The position numbers and the translations under genes were made by a program. From Pelagibacterium limicola (GTDB lineage Bacteria; Pseudomonadota; Alphaproteobacteria; Rhizobiales; Devosiaceae): a stretch of DNA of 64,000 bases. The DNA is taken from positions 310,001 to 374,000 of the forward strand of contig NZ_JADQDB010000004.1 of assembly GCF_015694405.1 (NCBI RefSeq), in the 5' to 3' direction. The notes below the pieces were generated by a model that was given only the letters and a program-made list of their open reading frames with translations, was not told where the DNA came from and ran no database searches. The stretch's first letter is position 1. The number at the start of each line of letters is the position of its first letter. Shown here one piece after another: positions 9,634-18,431 of this stretch.

Positions 9634-9681
9634 TTTAAAACGTTTGCAGGATCGAAAAAGGAAAATTGCAAACGTTTTAAA
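9634..9681. promoter_or_regulatory. Pair of facing LacI-type operator sites upstream of the LacI gene
   Basis: TTTAAAACGTTTGCA (9634-9648) and TGCAAACGTTTTAAA (9667-9681) are perfect 15-base reverse complements with an 18-base spacer. Each arm contains the palindrome AAACGTTT and fits the general LacI-family operator pattern TGNAAnCGnTTnCA. They lie 20-70 bases before the LacI start, as expected for an autoregulated repressor binding two sites. Centre-to-centre spacing is about 33 bases, roughly three helical turns. Confidence 0.75.
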
Positions 9682-9701
9682 CGAGGGGCGACAGAATTTC
9701 C

Positions 9702-10739
9702 ATGCGGGCGCGCACGCTCAAGGAATTGGCAGAGAAGCTCGGTGTCTCGGTGACAACGGTCAGCCGGGCGCTGGCTGGCCATGAGCAGATTGCGCTCAAG
9801 ACCCGGCAGCGGGTGGCCGAGGCTGCGCGTGAGGCGGGGTATGTGCCCAATATCGCCGGAAGACAGCTCGTTTCGGGACGCTCGAACTTCGTGGGCTTCG
9901 TGCTTCCGATCCGCGGGCCCAACTTCATGGACTCCTATCTCGGCGAATTCATCACAGGGCTCGGCGAAGGGCTGGTCCACCATGGGATCGACCTTATCCT
10001 CGCAACCGTGCAGCCCGGCCAATCCGAACTCGAGGTGTTGCGCCATCTCGTTGAGTCGGGCCGCGCCGACGGCGTGGTCGTCCCGCGTATCGCGGCACAC
10101 GACGAGCGTGTTCAATATCTCGCCGAACGTGATTTTCCCTTCGTTGCGCACGGGCGGGTCGAAAACGAGGACTTCGCCTATAGCTGGCTCGATGCCGACG
10201 GCTATGCCGCGTTCGAGCAGGCGTTCGATCTTCTCTATGATCTCGGACACCGTCATTTCGGCATTGTCTCGATTGCAGAGAACATGACTTTCCGCAACCT
10301 GCGCGAGCAGGGGTTCAGGAAGGCGATGACGCGGCGCCGGGACCCCGATTTGCGGCTCGACATCGAACGCGCGCCGCGCTTTGACCGCGGGGCGATGGTC
10401 TCGGCCATTGGCAGGATGCTCGATGCACCCGAGCGGCCCACAGCAATCATCGGGCTGTTCGACGAGATCGCGCTCACCGTCATGGACGAGGCGCGGCGGC
10501 GCCACATCTCGATCCCGCGCGATCTCTCGGTGGTCGGCTTCGACAACATCGCCGCATCGGCCTATGCGCCGCCGGGGCTGACGACATTCGAGGTCGAGAC
10601 CCGCTCCATGGCGCGCGCAATTGCCAACATCCTCGTACGCCGGATTGACGGCGCCCCCCCTGGCGAAGGCAACAGGCTGATAGAGCCGAGGCTCGTGGAG
10701 CGGGCGAGCCACGGACCGGGCCCGAAACGGGGCCTGTAA
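9702..10739 (+). CDS. LacI-family transcriptional regulator of the glycoside-uptake operon
   Basis: 345-residue LacI/GalR protein. The HTH reads LKELAEKLGVSVTTVSRALAGHEQI, followed by a hinge with NIAGRQLVSGRSN and a sugar-binding domain. It lies just downstream of two facing operator-like repeats and 50 bases upstream of a sugar-binding-protein gene in the same direction. It probably represses itself and the whole downstream operon, with release by the imported sugar. The HTH resembles AglR-type regulators of alpha-glucoside uptake, but the true effector is not evident. Confidence 0.88.
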   Translation: MRARTLKELAEKLGVSVTTVSRALAGHEQIALKTRQRVAEAAREAGYVPNIAGRQLVSGRSNFVGFVLPIRGPNFMDSYLGEFITGLGEGLVHHGIDLILATVQPGQSELEVLRHLVESGRADGVVVPRIAAHDERVQYLAERDFPFVAHGRVENEDFAYSWLDADGYAAFEQAFDLLYDLGHRHFGIVSIAENMTFRNLREQGFRKAMTRRRDPDLRLDIERAPRFDRGAMVSAIGRMLDAPERPTAIIGLFDEIALTVMDEARRRHISIPRDLSVVGFDNIAASAYAPPGLTTFEVETRSMARAIANILVRRIDGAPPGEGNRLIEPRLVERASHGPGPKRGL

Positions 10740-10788
10740 CGATCAACAAAACAATACCCATCGATGCAAGGGAGGTTCAAAAAGCACG

Positions 10789-12063
10789 ATGAAAGCTTCA
10801 GCAAGATATCTCATATCGACGGCCTTCGGCCTGTCATTGACCCTCGGCGTGACAGCCGGCGCCGGTGCGCAGGTGCTGTTCTGGTCCAACCAGGCCGCGC
10901 CGATCGAGGAAACCCAGGCGATGCGCGAGCAGGTGCTGGCCGGATTCGACGGGCAGGTGGACTTCCAGACCCAGGAGCCCGGCCCCTTCCTTACCCGCCT
11001 CGACGCGGAGCTGGAAGCTGGCAGCGGTGCTATCGGAGTCGTTGGCGCCCTGCACGGGGAGCTGTCGAACTACACCGAGAGCTGGATGGATCTTTCCGGT
11101 CTCGATCTGGGCGTGACGGTTGGCCCCGCCCTGCTCGAACTCGGCCGTCTCGGCACGGACGAGCTCAAATACCTGCCCTGGATGCAGGCCAGCTACGTCA
11201 TGGCCGCCAACGTGCAGGCACTTGAATATCTGCCCGAAGGTTACGACCTCGACGCGCTGACTTACGACCAGCTCGTCGAGTGGATGGAAATCCTCGCCAC
11301 CGAAACCGGTTCGCCTAAATTCGGCTTCCCCGCCGGACCGCAGGGCCTCAAGCACCGCTTCTTCCAGGGCTTCCTGCTTCCATCCTATGCCGGATCGACG
11401 GTGACGAAGTTTCGGTCCGCCGAGGCCGTTGCCGGCTGGGAGATGTTCCGCGAGCTCTGGCAGCACACCAACCCGGCATCGACCAATTATGGCTTCATGC
11501 AGGAACCTTTACTTTCGGGCGATGTATGGGTGGCGTTCGATCACGTCGCGCGGCTGGGTGACGCGTTCAACCAGCGCCCGGACGATTTTTTAGCCTTCCC
11601 GGCCCCTGCCGGGCCGATGGGGCGCGGCTTCATGCCGGTGCTGGCAGGTATTGCCATTCCGCAGGGCGCGCCGAATCCGGAAGAATCCCAGGCCCTTGCC
11701 ATCTACATGATGCAGCCTGAAACCCAGGTGGCAACGCTGCGGGCGACCAACTTCTTCCCCACCATCGACATCGATCTGCCCGACGATCTGCCGAACTCGG
11801 CACAGGCGCTCGGAGCCGCGATCACCACGATGACGGGAAGCGACGATGCCCTTCCCGCGCTGTTGCCGATCGGGCTGGGCGATCTGGGCGGGCAGTTCAA
11901 CCAGGTCTATGTTGACGCCTTCGAGCGCATCATCCTCGCCAATCAGGATATCGCTCAGGTCCTCGACGACCAGGCGAATGCCCTGCGCGATGTCATCGAC
12001 CGTGCCGGCGCGCCCTGCTGGGCGCCGGACGCGCCCTCGGAAGGGCCTTGCCCGATCGAATAA
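10789..12063 (+). CDS. Sugar ABC transporter, periplasmic substrate-binding protein
   Basis: 424-residue solute-binding protein of the large carbohydrate-binding type (SBP_bac_1-like). A signal peptide covers about residues 1-27, with a probable cut after AGA. A GGGAGG ribosome site lies about 13 bases before ATG 10789. It heads an operon with two permeases, a MalK-type ATPase, a glycosidase and a deacetylase. The glycosidase makes a small glycoside such as glucosylglycerate the likely ligand; this is inference. Two strong hairpins follow the stop codon. Confidence 0.88.
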   Translation: MKASARYLISTAFGLSLTLGVTAGAGAQVLFWSNQAAPIEETQAMREQVLAGFDGQVDFQTQEPGPFLTRLDAELEAGSGAIGVVGALHGELSNYTESWMDLSGLDLGVTVGPALLELGRLGTDELKYLPWMQASYVMAANVQALEYLPEGYDLDALTYDQLVEWMEILATETGSPKFGFPAGPQGLKHRFFQGFLLPSYAGSTVTKFRSAEAVAGWEMFRELWQHTNPASTNYGFMQEPLLSGDVWVAFDHVARLGDAFNQRPDDFLAFPAPAGPMGRGFMPVLAGIAIPQGAPNPEESQALAIYMMQPETQVATLRATNFFPTIDIDLPDDLPNSAQALGAAITTMTGSDDALPALLPIGLGDLGGQFNQVYVDAFERIILANQDIAQVLDDQANALRDVIDRAGAPCWAPDAPSEGPCPIE

Positions 12064-12074
12064 TCCGCGTCCGT

Positions 12075-12104
12075 CATGGGTGACACCTCCTCCTGTCGCC
12101 CATG
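12075..12104 (+). promoter_or_regulatory. First intercistronic hairpin after the sugar-binding-protein gene
   Basis: CATGGGTGACA (12075-12085) pairs with TGTCGCCCATG (12094-12104) over 11 positions with one G-U pair and an 8-base loop. It lies 11 bases after the stop of the binding-protein gene. Such structures protect the upstream message from 3' decay and reduce readthrough into permease genes. Confidence 0.65.
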
Positions 12105-12113
12105 ATCCTCCTG

Positions 12114-12148
12114 CCGCCCGGACGCTTTCCTCAAGGGTGTCCGGGCGG
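12114..12148 (+). promoter_or_regulatory. Second intercistronic hairpin before the permease gene
   Basis: CCGCCCGGAC (12114-12123) and GTCCGGGCGG (12139-12148) are perfect 10-base complements with a 15-base loop. No T-run follows, so it is more likely an mRNA-stability or attenuation element than a full terminator. Confidence 0.65.
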
Positions 12149-12177
12149 AGCATCCAACGTCGGCCGGGAATGCCCCC

Positions 12178-13023
12178 ATGACCAACAAGGCCCTGCCATA
12201 TCTGCTGTTGACCCCGGCAATCCTGTTTTTGCTGGTGTTCTTCCTCTACCCGTTCGTGCAGATCGCGGTTCTCGCGTTCGCCGGGCCGGAGGGGTTCACG
12301 CTTTCCCATTTCCAGCGCATGACATCGCACTGGAAGTTTGGCACCGCGCTCGCCAACACGCTCATCCTGACGGCGATCATCGTCCCCGTGCAACTGGCCC
12401 TGGCGCTCTCGATGGCCTCCATCGTCACCCGGCTCAAGACCGGGCGAAGCACCATTCTCTATATCTTCGCCATTCCGCTCGGCCTTTCCGATCTGGCCGC
12501 CGGGATCATCTGGCTGGCAATCTTCGAGCAATCGGGCTTTCTCAATTCGCTTCTGGTCGGGCTCGGTCTCGTCGAGCGTCCCGTGCTGTTCCTGGGCTAT
12601 CAGAACATCGGCTGGATATTCGCCGCCGTCATCATCGCCGAAATCTGGCGCGCCACGGCCATCATGATGGTCATCCTCGTTTCGGGCATGGGCATCATTC
12701 CCAAGGAATATTATGAGGCCGCAGAAGTGTTCGGCGCCTCGCGCTGGCAGCGGTTCAGGAAGGTCACGCTGCCCATGCTGCGCCCCAGCCTTCAAACCGC
12801 GCTCATCCTGCGCACCATCGCTGCCTTCGAGGTTTTCGCGGTCGTCGTCGCGCTTGGCGGCACGACGCTGCCGGTCCTGATGGGCGAGACCTATCAGTGG
12901 CAATTTTCGCTGCGCGACCGTTCGGTTGCAGCGTCCTATGCGCTCGTTATCCTCGCTATATCGATTGCCGCCACGCTCGTCTTCCTGCGCTTGTTGCGCG
13001 TGCCCAAGGAGGCCAAGATATGA
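12178..13023 (+). CDS. Sugar ABC transporter permease (MalF-like)
   Basis: 281-residue inner-membrane protein with about six hydrophobic segments, starting MTNKALPYLLLTPAILFLL. The permease-ATPase coupling loop is seen as YYEAAEVFGASRWQRFRKVTLP near residue 180. It is shorter than E. coli MalF, like most CUT1 permeases. Its stop overlaps the next permease start by 4 bases, so the two are translated as a coupled pair. Confidence 0.9.
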   Translation: MTNKALPYLLLTPAILFLLVFFLYPFVQIAVLAFAGPEGFTLSHFQRMTSHWKFGTALANTLILTAIIVPVQLALALSMASIVTRLKTGRSTILYIFAIPLGLSDLAAGIIWLAIFEQSGFLNSLLVGLGLVERPVLFLGYQNIGWIFAAVIIAEIWRATAIMMVILVSGMGIIPKEYYEAAEVFGASRWQRFRKVTLPMLRPSLQTALILRTIAAFEVFAVVVALGGTTLPVLMGETYQWQFSLRDRSVAASYALVILAISIAATLVFLRLLRVPKEAKI

Positions 13024-13880
13024 GTTCGGCTCCCGTCGCTGCAAATATCGAAGACAGGCCGCGCCCGGTGGGCGATGCGGGCAGGGCAGGGCAATTCGTT
13101 TTCGTTGCTGCCATCATCCTGCTCTGCGCCTGGATCCTCGTGCCGCTCTACCTGCTGTTCGTCAATACGCTCTCCTCGCCGGCCGAGGTCACCGGCTTCC
13201 CCAAGTCGGGGCTGCCCAGCTTTTCCATGGGGTCGGTGCAGTTCTTCCTTTCCTTTTCGGGTGTCGGGCAGGCCCTGTGGAACTCGCTGCTTGTCGCAGT
13301 CCTGACCATGGTGTTCTCGATCCTGCTCGGCGCACCGGCCGGCTATGCCCTTTCGCGGTTCGAATTCCCGGGCAAGGAAATCTTCCGCCTGCTGGTTGTG
13401 ATGACCCGCGCCTTCCCCCTGCCGCTGCTCGCCCTGCCGCTGGCGGTGATGTTCATCCGTACCGGGCTCGACGATACGGCGCTCGGGCTGGCATTGGTCC
13501 ATACCGTACTGGCCTTGCCCTTTGCCGTGCTCATCACCTTCTCGCTTTTTGCGGGTATACCGGTGGAGCTCGAGGAAGCGGCATGGACGCTGGGCTGCAA
13601 CCGGTTGCAGGCCTTCATCAAGGTCATTCTTCCGCTCGTCCTGCCCGGCATCGTCGCATCGGCGGTCTTTGCGTTCACGATCTCCTGGAACGAGGTGTTC
13701 GCGGCCTCTGTGCTCACCATCGAGAACCGGACACTGACCGCGTTCCTGGTGCAGAACCTCAACGTTTCCCCGCTTCATCTCAAATTTGCCGGAGGCACCG
13801 CGCTTGTCCTGCCTGCACTCATCTTCATCTTCGCCGTTCGCAAATACCTGTTTGCGATGTGGGGCATCGCTAACCGATAG
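13020..13880 (+). CDS. Sugar ABC transporter permease (MalG-like)
   Basis: 286-residue inner-membrane permease with about six membrane segments. The start at ATG 13020 (MSSAPVAANIE) overlaps the preceding stop as ATGA; an in-frame start at 12897 lies inside the upstream gene and is rejected. The EAA loop appears as ELEEAAWTLGCNRLQAFIKVILP. It forms the translocation channel with the preceding permease. Confidence 0.9.
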   Translation: MSSAPVAANIEDRPRPVGDAGRAGQFVFVAAIILLCAWILVPLYLLFVNTLSSPAEVTGFPKSGLPSFSMGSVQFFLSFSGVGQALWNSLLVAVLTMVFSILLGAPAGYALSRFEFPGKEIFRLLVVMTRAFPLPLLALPLAVMFIRTGLDDTALGLALVHTVLALPFAVLITFSLFAGIPVELEEAAWTLGCNRLQAFIKVILPLVLPGIVASAVFAFTISWNEVFAASVLTIENRTLTAFLVQNLNVSPLHLKFAGGTALVLPALIFIFAVRKYLFAMWGIANR

Positions 13881-13889
13881 GAGCTGCCT

Positions 13890-14936
13890 ATGGCCGAAAT
13901 CGTCATAAAGAATGTCGCCAAGAGTTTCGGCGCGTTTCAGGCTCTGCACGCGCTGGACATGGCCATCGCCGACCAGGAATTCATGGTCCTGCTCGGCGCC
14001 TCCGGCTGCGGGAAGACGACGCTTTTACGCATCATCGCCGGGCTCGAAACCCCGACGCAGGGCGAGGTCTGGATCGGAGGCCGGCGGGTCGACCACCTGC
14101 CGCCGCGTCAGCGCGGCATCTCGATGGTCTTCCAGAACTACGCTGTATTCCCCCACCTGACTGTCTTCGAGAACATCGCCTTCGGCCTGCGTATGCAGAA
14201 GATGGGCCAGCCCGAGGTCGAGCGCCGAGTCCGGCGAACGGCAGAACTGATGCATATCGAGCAACTGCTCGAGCGCTATTCGGGCCAGCTTTCGGGCGGA
14301 CAGCGCCAGCGCGTCGCGGTTGCGCGCGCGCTCGCCATGGAGCCCGACGTCATCCTGATGGACGAGCCGCTCTCGAACCTCGATGCACTGCTGCGCCTTG
14401 AAATGCGCGCCGAGCTCAAGGGCGTTCTGGCAGAGTCGAAAACCACGACAATCTACGTGACGCACGATCAGGTGGAGGCGATGAGCCTTGCCGACCGTAT
14501 TTCGGTGATGAACGGGGGCAAGATCGTCCAGAACGATTCCCCGGTCGAAATCTACCGCAATCCCGCGGCTCGGTTCGTGGGCAGCTTCATCGGCAACCCG
14601 CCGATGAACTTCATACCGGCCAAGCGCACGGACAATGGTCGGTGGGCTGTGGCCGGGCTCGAACTCGATGGACCGCGGACCGAACGCGAGTTGATCGAAT
14701 TCGCGATCCGTCCCGAAGATGTGTTCCCGGGCGAGGAAGGCTTTGTTGCGGATGTGCGCGTGGTCGAACCGCTCGGCGCGCATACGCTCGTCACCTGCGA
14801 TGTTGCCGGAAAACCTTTCCGCGCCGTCCTCGAATCCGACAGGCGCGTATCGCCCGGCGAAACGCTCAAACTCATGCCAGCCGCCTCGCGCATCCGCTGG
14901 TTCGACCTCGATACCCAGACGGCCATCCCCGCCTGA
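13890..14936 (+). CDS. Sugar ABC transporter ATP-binding protein (MalK/UgpC type)
   Basis: 348-residue ATPase energising the upstream permease pair. Walker A GASGCGKTT at 36-44, signature LSGGQRQR at 134-141 and Walker B VILMDE at 154-159. The C-terminal TOBE/MalK regulatory domain spans about 240-348 (FAIRPEDVFPGEEG). It is 9 bases downstream of the permease gene and 20 bases upstream of the glycosidase. Confidence 0.93.
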   Translation: MAEIVIKNVAKSFGAFQALHALDMAIADQEFMVLLGASGCGKTTLLRIIAGLETPTQGEVWIGGRRVDHLPPRQRGISMVFQNYAVFPHLTVFENIAFGLRMQKMGQPEVERRVRRTAELMHIEQLLERYSGQLSGGQRQRVAVARALAMEPDVILMDEPLSNLDALLRLEMRAELKGVLAESKTTTIYVTHDQVEAMSLADRISVMNGGKIVQNDSPVEIYRNPAARFVGSFIGNPPMNFIPAKRTDNGRWAVAGLELDGPRTERELIEFAIRPEDVFPGEEGFVADVRVVEPLGAHTLVTCDVAGKPFRAVLESDRRVSPGETLKLMPAASRIRWFDLDTQTAIPA

Positions 14937-14956
14937 CCCAACGCCACAGAGACAAG

Positions 14957-16228
14957 ATGACCACGACCGATCCGCGCGACCACGCCATTGCCGTTCTGAA
15001 AGAAAACGATCGCGGCACCTATACAGTCCCGACCAAGGGACTCTACCCCTTCCAGTGGAACTGGGATTCGTGTTTTACCGCGATCGGCCAGGCCCATTTC
15101 GACGAGAACCGCGCCTGGACCGAGATGGAAACCCTCTTCGCCCACCAATGGGCCGATGGCATGGTTCCGCACATCATCTTCCATGTCTATGACGACGGCT
15201 ATTTTCCCGGTCCCGACGTCTGGCGTACCAACCGCCCTGTCAAGACATCGGGCATCACCCAGCCGCCGGTGGCAGGGTTTGCGCTCAAACGCCTCTACGA
15301 GACGAGCACGGACAAGGAGGCCGCTGCACGCCGGGCCAAAACGCTTCTCGCACCCATCCACCGCTGGCACCGCTGGTTCTATGCCTGCCGGGACCCCAAG
15401 GGCGAAGGGCTCGTGGCCATCATCCACCCCTGGGAAGCAGGGCGCGACAACTCGGTCGATTGGGACGAGGCTTTCGCACGGGTGCCGACCGAAGGCGTCG
15501 ATCCTTATGAGCGCCGCGACCTCCGGCACGCCGATCCATCCCATCGCCCGACCAAGGAGCAATACGACCGTTATCTCTGGCTCGTTCAGCACTTCCGCGA
15601 ACTCGAATGGGATAACACGAGGCTCCATGACGCCTCGCCCTTCCAGGTCATCGATCCGGGGTTCAACGCCATCCTCATCCGCTCCTGCGCCGATCTCGCC
15701 GACGTCGCGGACATGCTCGGCGAAACGGCGATTGCCGACGAGAACCGGGAGTGGGTGGAAAAAAGCATCGATGCGCTCGATACGCTCTGGAGCGAGACGC
15801 ATGGGCAGTATCTGTGCCACGACCGCGTGACGGGCGATCTGATCGACAGTGCCTCGATCGGCGGTGTCATGGCCGTCGTCGCGCCAGTCCCCGATCATCG
15901 CGCGGCCTCCATCGCCCGGACCATCGAGCGTGAGGCGGAAAAGGCACGGTTTATCGTGCCCAGCCATTCGCTGGACGACCCCCGGTTCGATTCCAAACGC
16001 TATTGGCGCGGCCCGGTCTGGCTGGTGGTCAATTATCTCATCGCCACGGGGCTGCGCGCGGCGGGGGAGGACGCGGTGGCCGATCATATCGTCAAATCCT
16101 CGCTCGATCTGATCGCACTTTCCGGCTTTGCCGAGTATTATGACCCTCTCGACGGGGCACCGCTCGGCGGCCGGACGTTCACCTGGACGGCAGCCGTGGT
16201 GCTCGAATTTCTGGCCGGCAAACCCTGA
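14957..16228 (+). CDS. GH63-like glycosidase (glucosylglycerate/mannosylglycerate hydrolase-like)
   Basis: 423-residue (alpha/alpha)6-barrel hydrolase without a signal peptide, so cytoplasmic. An upstream in-frame start at 14642 lies within the ATPase gene and is rejected. Family hallmarks are PFQWNWDSCF (31-40), HPWEAGRDNS with the probable acid Asp164, YWRGPVWLVVNY, and FAEYYDP with Glu393 near the end. These fit the GH63 subgroup that includes bacterial glucosylglycerate and mannosylglycerate hydrolases, compatible-solute enzymes. Position directly after an ABC transporter suggests hydrolysis of an imported glycoside. A related trehalase or debranching-type activity cannot be excluded. Confidence 0.75.
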   Translation: MTTTDPRDHAIAVLKENDRGTYTVPTKGLYPFQWNWDSCFTAIGQAHFDENRAWTEMETLFAHQWADGMVPHIIFHVYDDGYFPGPDVWRTNRPVKTSGITQPPVAGFALKRLYETSTDKEAAARRAKTLLAPIHRWHRWFYACRDPKGEGLVAIIHPWEAGRDNSVDWDEAFARVPTEGVDPYERRDLRHADPSHRPTKEQYDRYLWLVQHFRELEWDNTRLHDASPFQVIDPGFNAILIRSCADLADVADMLGETAIADENREWVEKSIDALDTLWSETHGQYLCHDRVTGDLIDSASIGGVMAVVAPVPDHRAASIARTIEREAEKARFIVPSHSLDDPRFDSKRYWRGPVWLVVNYLIATGLRAAGEDAVADHIVKSSLDLIALSGFAEYYDPLDGAPLGGRTFTWTAAVVLEFLAGKP

Positions 16229-16230
16229 CC

Positions 16231-16950
16231 ATGACCATCCTCGCCCTCGGCGCGCATCCTGACGACATCGAAATCTTCATGTTCGGAACCCTCGCGGCCT
16301 TCCGCAGGATGGGGCACGAACTGGTATTCGCCGTCGCCACCGACGGGTCCATGGGCGGAACCGGAAACAGGGAGGAACTGGCGCGCGTCCGGGCGCGGGA
16401 AGCAGCTTCGGCTGCCGCGCTGCTCGATGCCGATCTGCGGCTACTGGGATTTACCGACGGCGAGCTTGTCCCCGATGCCGCGCTTGTCGGAGCGGTGCGG
16501 AGCCTGATTGCGGCGGTCGAACCGGACTTGATCCTCACCCATGATCCCGGCGACTATCATGGCGATCACCGTGCCCTCTCCGCGGCCGCCGATCTGGCAG
16601 CATCGTTCCGGGTGCCGGTGATCTATGCCGATACCCTCAACGGCACCGGGTTCGCGCCCACCCACTACGTCGACATCACCGGCCACATGTCGCTCAAGGA
16701 AGAGTCGATCCTGTGCCATATCAGTCAGGACCCTGGGCGGTTCATCGACATGATGCGGGCCCACAACCGCTTCCGCTCGGCGCAGTGCTATCGGCCCAAC
16801 GGCTTCGCCGAAGCCTTGCGCTTCGTCCAGCGCTCGCCCTTTGCCGACATCCGCGACCTGCTTCCTCCTGCTCCTCCCGTCACCACCGTTCGCGACCGCG
16901 CCAAGCAATCGGGGCGGAACGGGAACGAGGAATGGACCCCTAAGTCCTAG
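16231..16950 (+). CDS. PIG-L/LmbE family N-deacetylase with a GGDEF-like tail
   Basis: 239-residue zinc-dependent deacetylase family protein. The AHPDD metal motif is at residues 8-12 and HGDH at 110-113. Known relatives remove acetyl groups from N-acetylglucosamine conjugates. It starts 2 bases after the glycosidase stop, so it belongs to the same operon and may process the same imported substrate. The last 17 or so residues (RAKQSGRNGNEEWTP) do not belong to the family: they match the C-terminus of the diguanylate cyclase at 23511-24770, with 40 of 46 bases identical by hand alignment. This suggests 3'-end recombination with a GGDEF gene. Confidence 0.85.
   Translation: MTILALGAHPDDIEIFMFGTLAAFRRMGHELVFAVATDGSMGGTGNREELARVRAREAASAAALLDADLRLLGFTDGELVPDAALVGAVRSLIAAVEPDLILTHDPGDYHGDHRALSAAADLAASFRVPVIYADTLNGTGFAPTHYVDITGHMSLKEESILCHISQDPGRFIDMMRAHNRFRSAQCYRPNGFAEALRFVQRSPFADIRDLLPPAPPVTTVRDRAKQSGRNGNEEWTPKS
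16895..16940 (+). repeat. 46-base block shared with a GGDEF gene, copy 1
   Basis: This stretch at the 3' end of the PIG-L gene matches 24700-24745 at 40 of 46 positions, in the same reading frame. The first 19 bases and a later run of 12 are identical. It encodes the terminal signature of a diguanylate cyclase. Confidence 0.7.
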
Positions 16951-16991
16951 GGAGAAAGGGCGGCGATGCGAGAGCTATCGGCCCGCTGCCT

Positions 16992-18260
16992 TCACGCAGT
17001 CGCCACCGCGTTGTTTCTGTAAAGCGCCCGCAATGTCGCGGACAGCGTCCATGCGGCGATCATGCCAGTTGTCCCCGTTGTGAGCAGGAACATTGCCGGG
17101 ATTTCCATCTCGACCGCTCCAAAAAGCAGAACTGCGAAACCGGCGGCAATCATGGCGATGCCGTTGAAAGTGTGATTGACGCCGATGAACCGCGCGCGCT
17201 CGTCGTGGGGCGTGAGTCTTTGCAAGGCCGCGTGGAGCGGAACGACATAAAAACCGGTACCGATGGCAAGCAGAAAGAGATCGAACATGGCGCGCATGAC
17301 GCCTTGTGACGTCTGCATGGGGCCAGCGAACCACAGATCGACCCCCGGCAGGAAGACGACTGCAAAGACGGCAACCGGCAGCCAGGCCGATGTATTCCGC
17401 ACCGCAAGGAGGCGAGCGCCCAGCGCCCCGACGGCCACACCCATGCCCGAAGCGATCAGCAGCAGCGAGACGACATTTTCCGCGCTGTCGGGCGACGCCG
17501 CGACGTAGAGCGGAAAGAGCGTGGTGTTGACCGCGCCCTGAAACCAGAACCAGCTGCACCCCACAACCGGCAGGATGACCACGGGCACAGCGCCCAACCG
17601 CCGGAAGCAGCTCCAGAAATCGAGAACGAGATGGGCGGGATGGAGCTTGAGGCTGGGCATCAGAGCCCTCGTATGCGGCAATGACAGACTGGCGACCCAC
17701 CCTGCAACGCCAATGGTAACCCCGCCGATCGCAACGATATAAAGCCCGCCATCGAGGAGGATCAGAAGATTGCCCGCTATGAGCCCAAGCAAGATTGCCA
17801 TCGTGTTCGTCGCGCTCATGGACGCATTTGCCGCCACAAGATCATCGGCAGGTAAAAGCTCGGGCAGGACGCCGAATTTGGCGGGCCCAAGCAGCGCTGC
17901 CTCAACGCCCGCGAGCAGGATCGAGAGCAGCAGCAGGGGGACATTCATCGATATGAGGGCGACGCCGGCGATCAGGAAGACGGGAATTTCGGTGGCCTTG
18001 ATCGCCTGGATGACGCTGGCCTTCGGCCATTTGTCGGCCATGCGACCACCAAAGATCGAAAGGGTGGCAAAAGGAGAAACGATCAACAGGGTGCTGAGCG
18101 CAACCACGGTTTCAGCACTCATGCCGTATCGATCCATTTCCCGAAATGCGACGAGAGTCAGCAGGGCAGATCGCAATTGGTTATGATTGAATGCGCTCAG
18201 CGCTTGCAGGATCAAAAGCGCGCGATATCCGGGAACCGCCCCGCTTGCCCATCTGAACAT
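16992..18260 (-). CDS. MFS transporter, LplT-like lysophospholipid-transporter family
   Basis: 422-residue membrane protein with about 12 hydrophobic segments. The region AFNHNQLRSALLTL and the segment LGPAKFGVLPELLPADDLVAANA are typical of the LplT-like MFS group, which includes lysophospholipid flippases often fused to acyltransferase/acyl-ACP synthetase. ATG 18260 is chosen because a strong GGGGGAGG site lies 8 bases before it; ATG 18323 would add 21 unlikely residues. No acyltransferase partner lies nearby, so the substrate is unclear. It lies 171 bases downstream of an AraC gene on the same strand. Confidence 0.8.
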   Translation of the reverse strand: MFRWASGAVPGYRALLILQALSAFNHNQLRSALLTLVAFREMDRYGMSAETVVALSTLLIVSPFATLSIFGGRMADKWPKASVIQAIKATEIPVFLIAGVALISMNVPLLLLSILLAGVEAALLGPAKFGVLPELLPADDLVAANASMSATNTMAILLGLIAGNLLILLDGGLYIVAIGGVTIGVAGWVASLSLPHTRALMPSLKLHPAHLVLDFWSCFRRLGAVPVVILPVVGCSWFWFQGAVNTTLFPLYVAASPDSAENVVSLLLIASGMGVAVGALGARLLAVRNTSAWLPVAVFAVVFLPGVDLWFAGPMQTSQGVMRAMFDLFLLAIGTGFYVVPLHAALQRLTPHDERARFIGVNHTFNGIAMIAAGFAVLLFGAVEMEIPAMFLLTTGTTGMIAAWTLSATLRALYRNNAVATA

Positions 18261-18431
18261 TGACCGTAGCCCTCCCCCTTGAGGCCAATCGCCGGACATG
18301 ATGCCGAGAAACGGTTTATCCAACGAAACCGAGATTCCTGCCCCCGATTTAATCAGAGAGAATTAATTCAGGAACAAGGCGTTTGAGACGAATTGGCCTG
18401 GCGACCGGAAGCCGGTTCCTGCCGGATGTGA

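Noticed and set aside
10789-14936. Calling the adjacent ABC transporter the inositol transporter
   Set aside because: It has two permeases and a MalK-type ATPase in an operon with a glycosidase and its own LacI gene, unlike the single-permease inositol systems; a terminator-like hairpin separates it from the iol operon.
11590-16087. Long minus-strand frames (11590-13044, 12936-13949, 14552-16087)
   Set aside because: Antisense to transporter and glycosidase genes; biased composition, rich in Arg/Gly/Asp, no recognisable motif.
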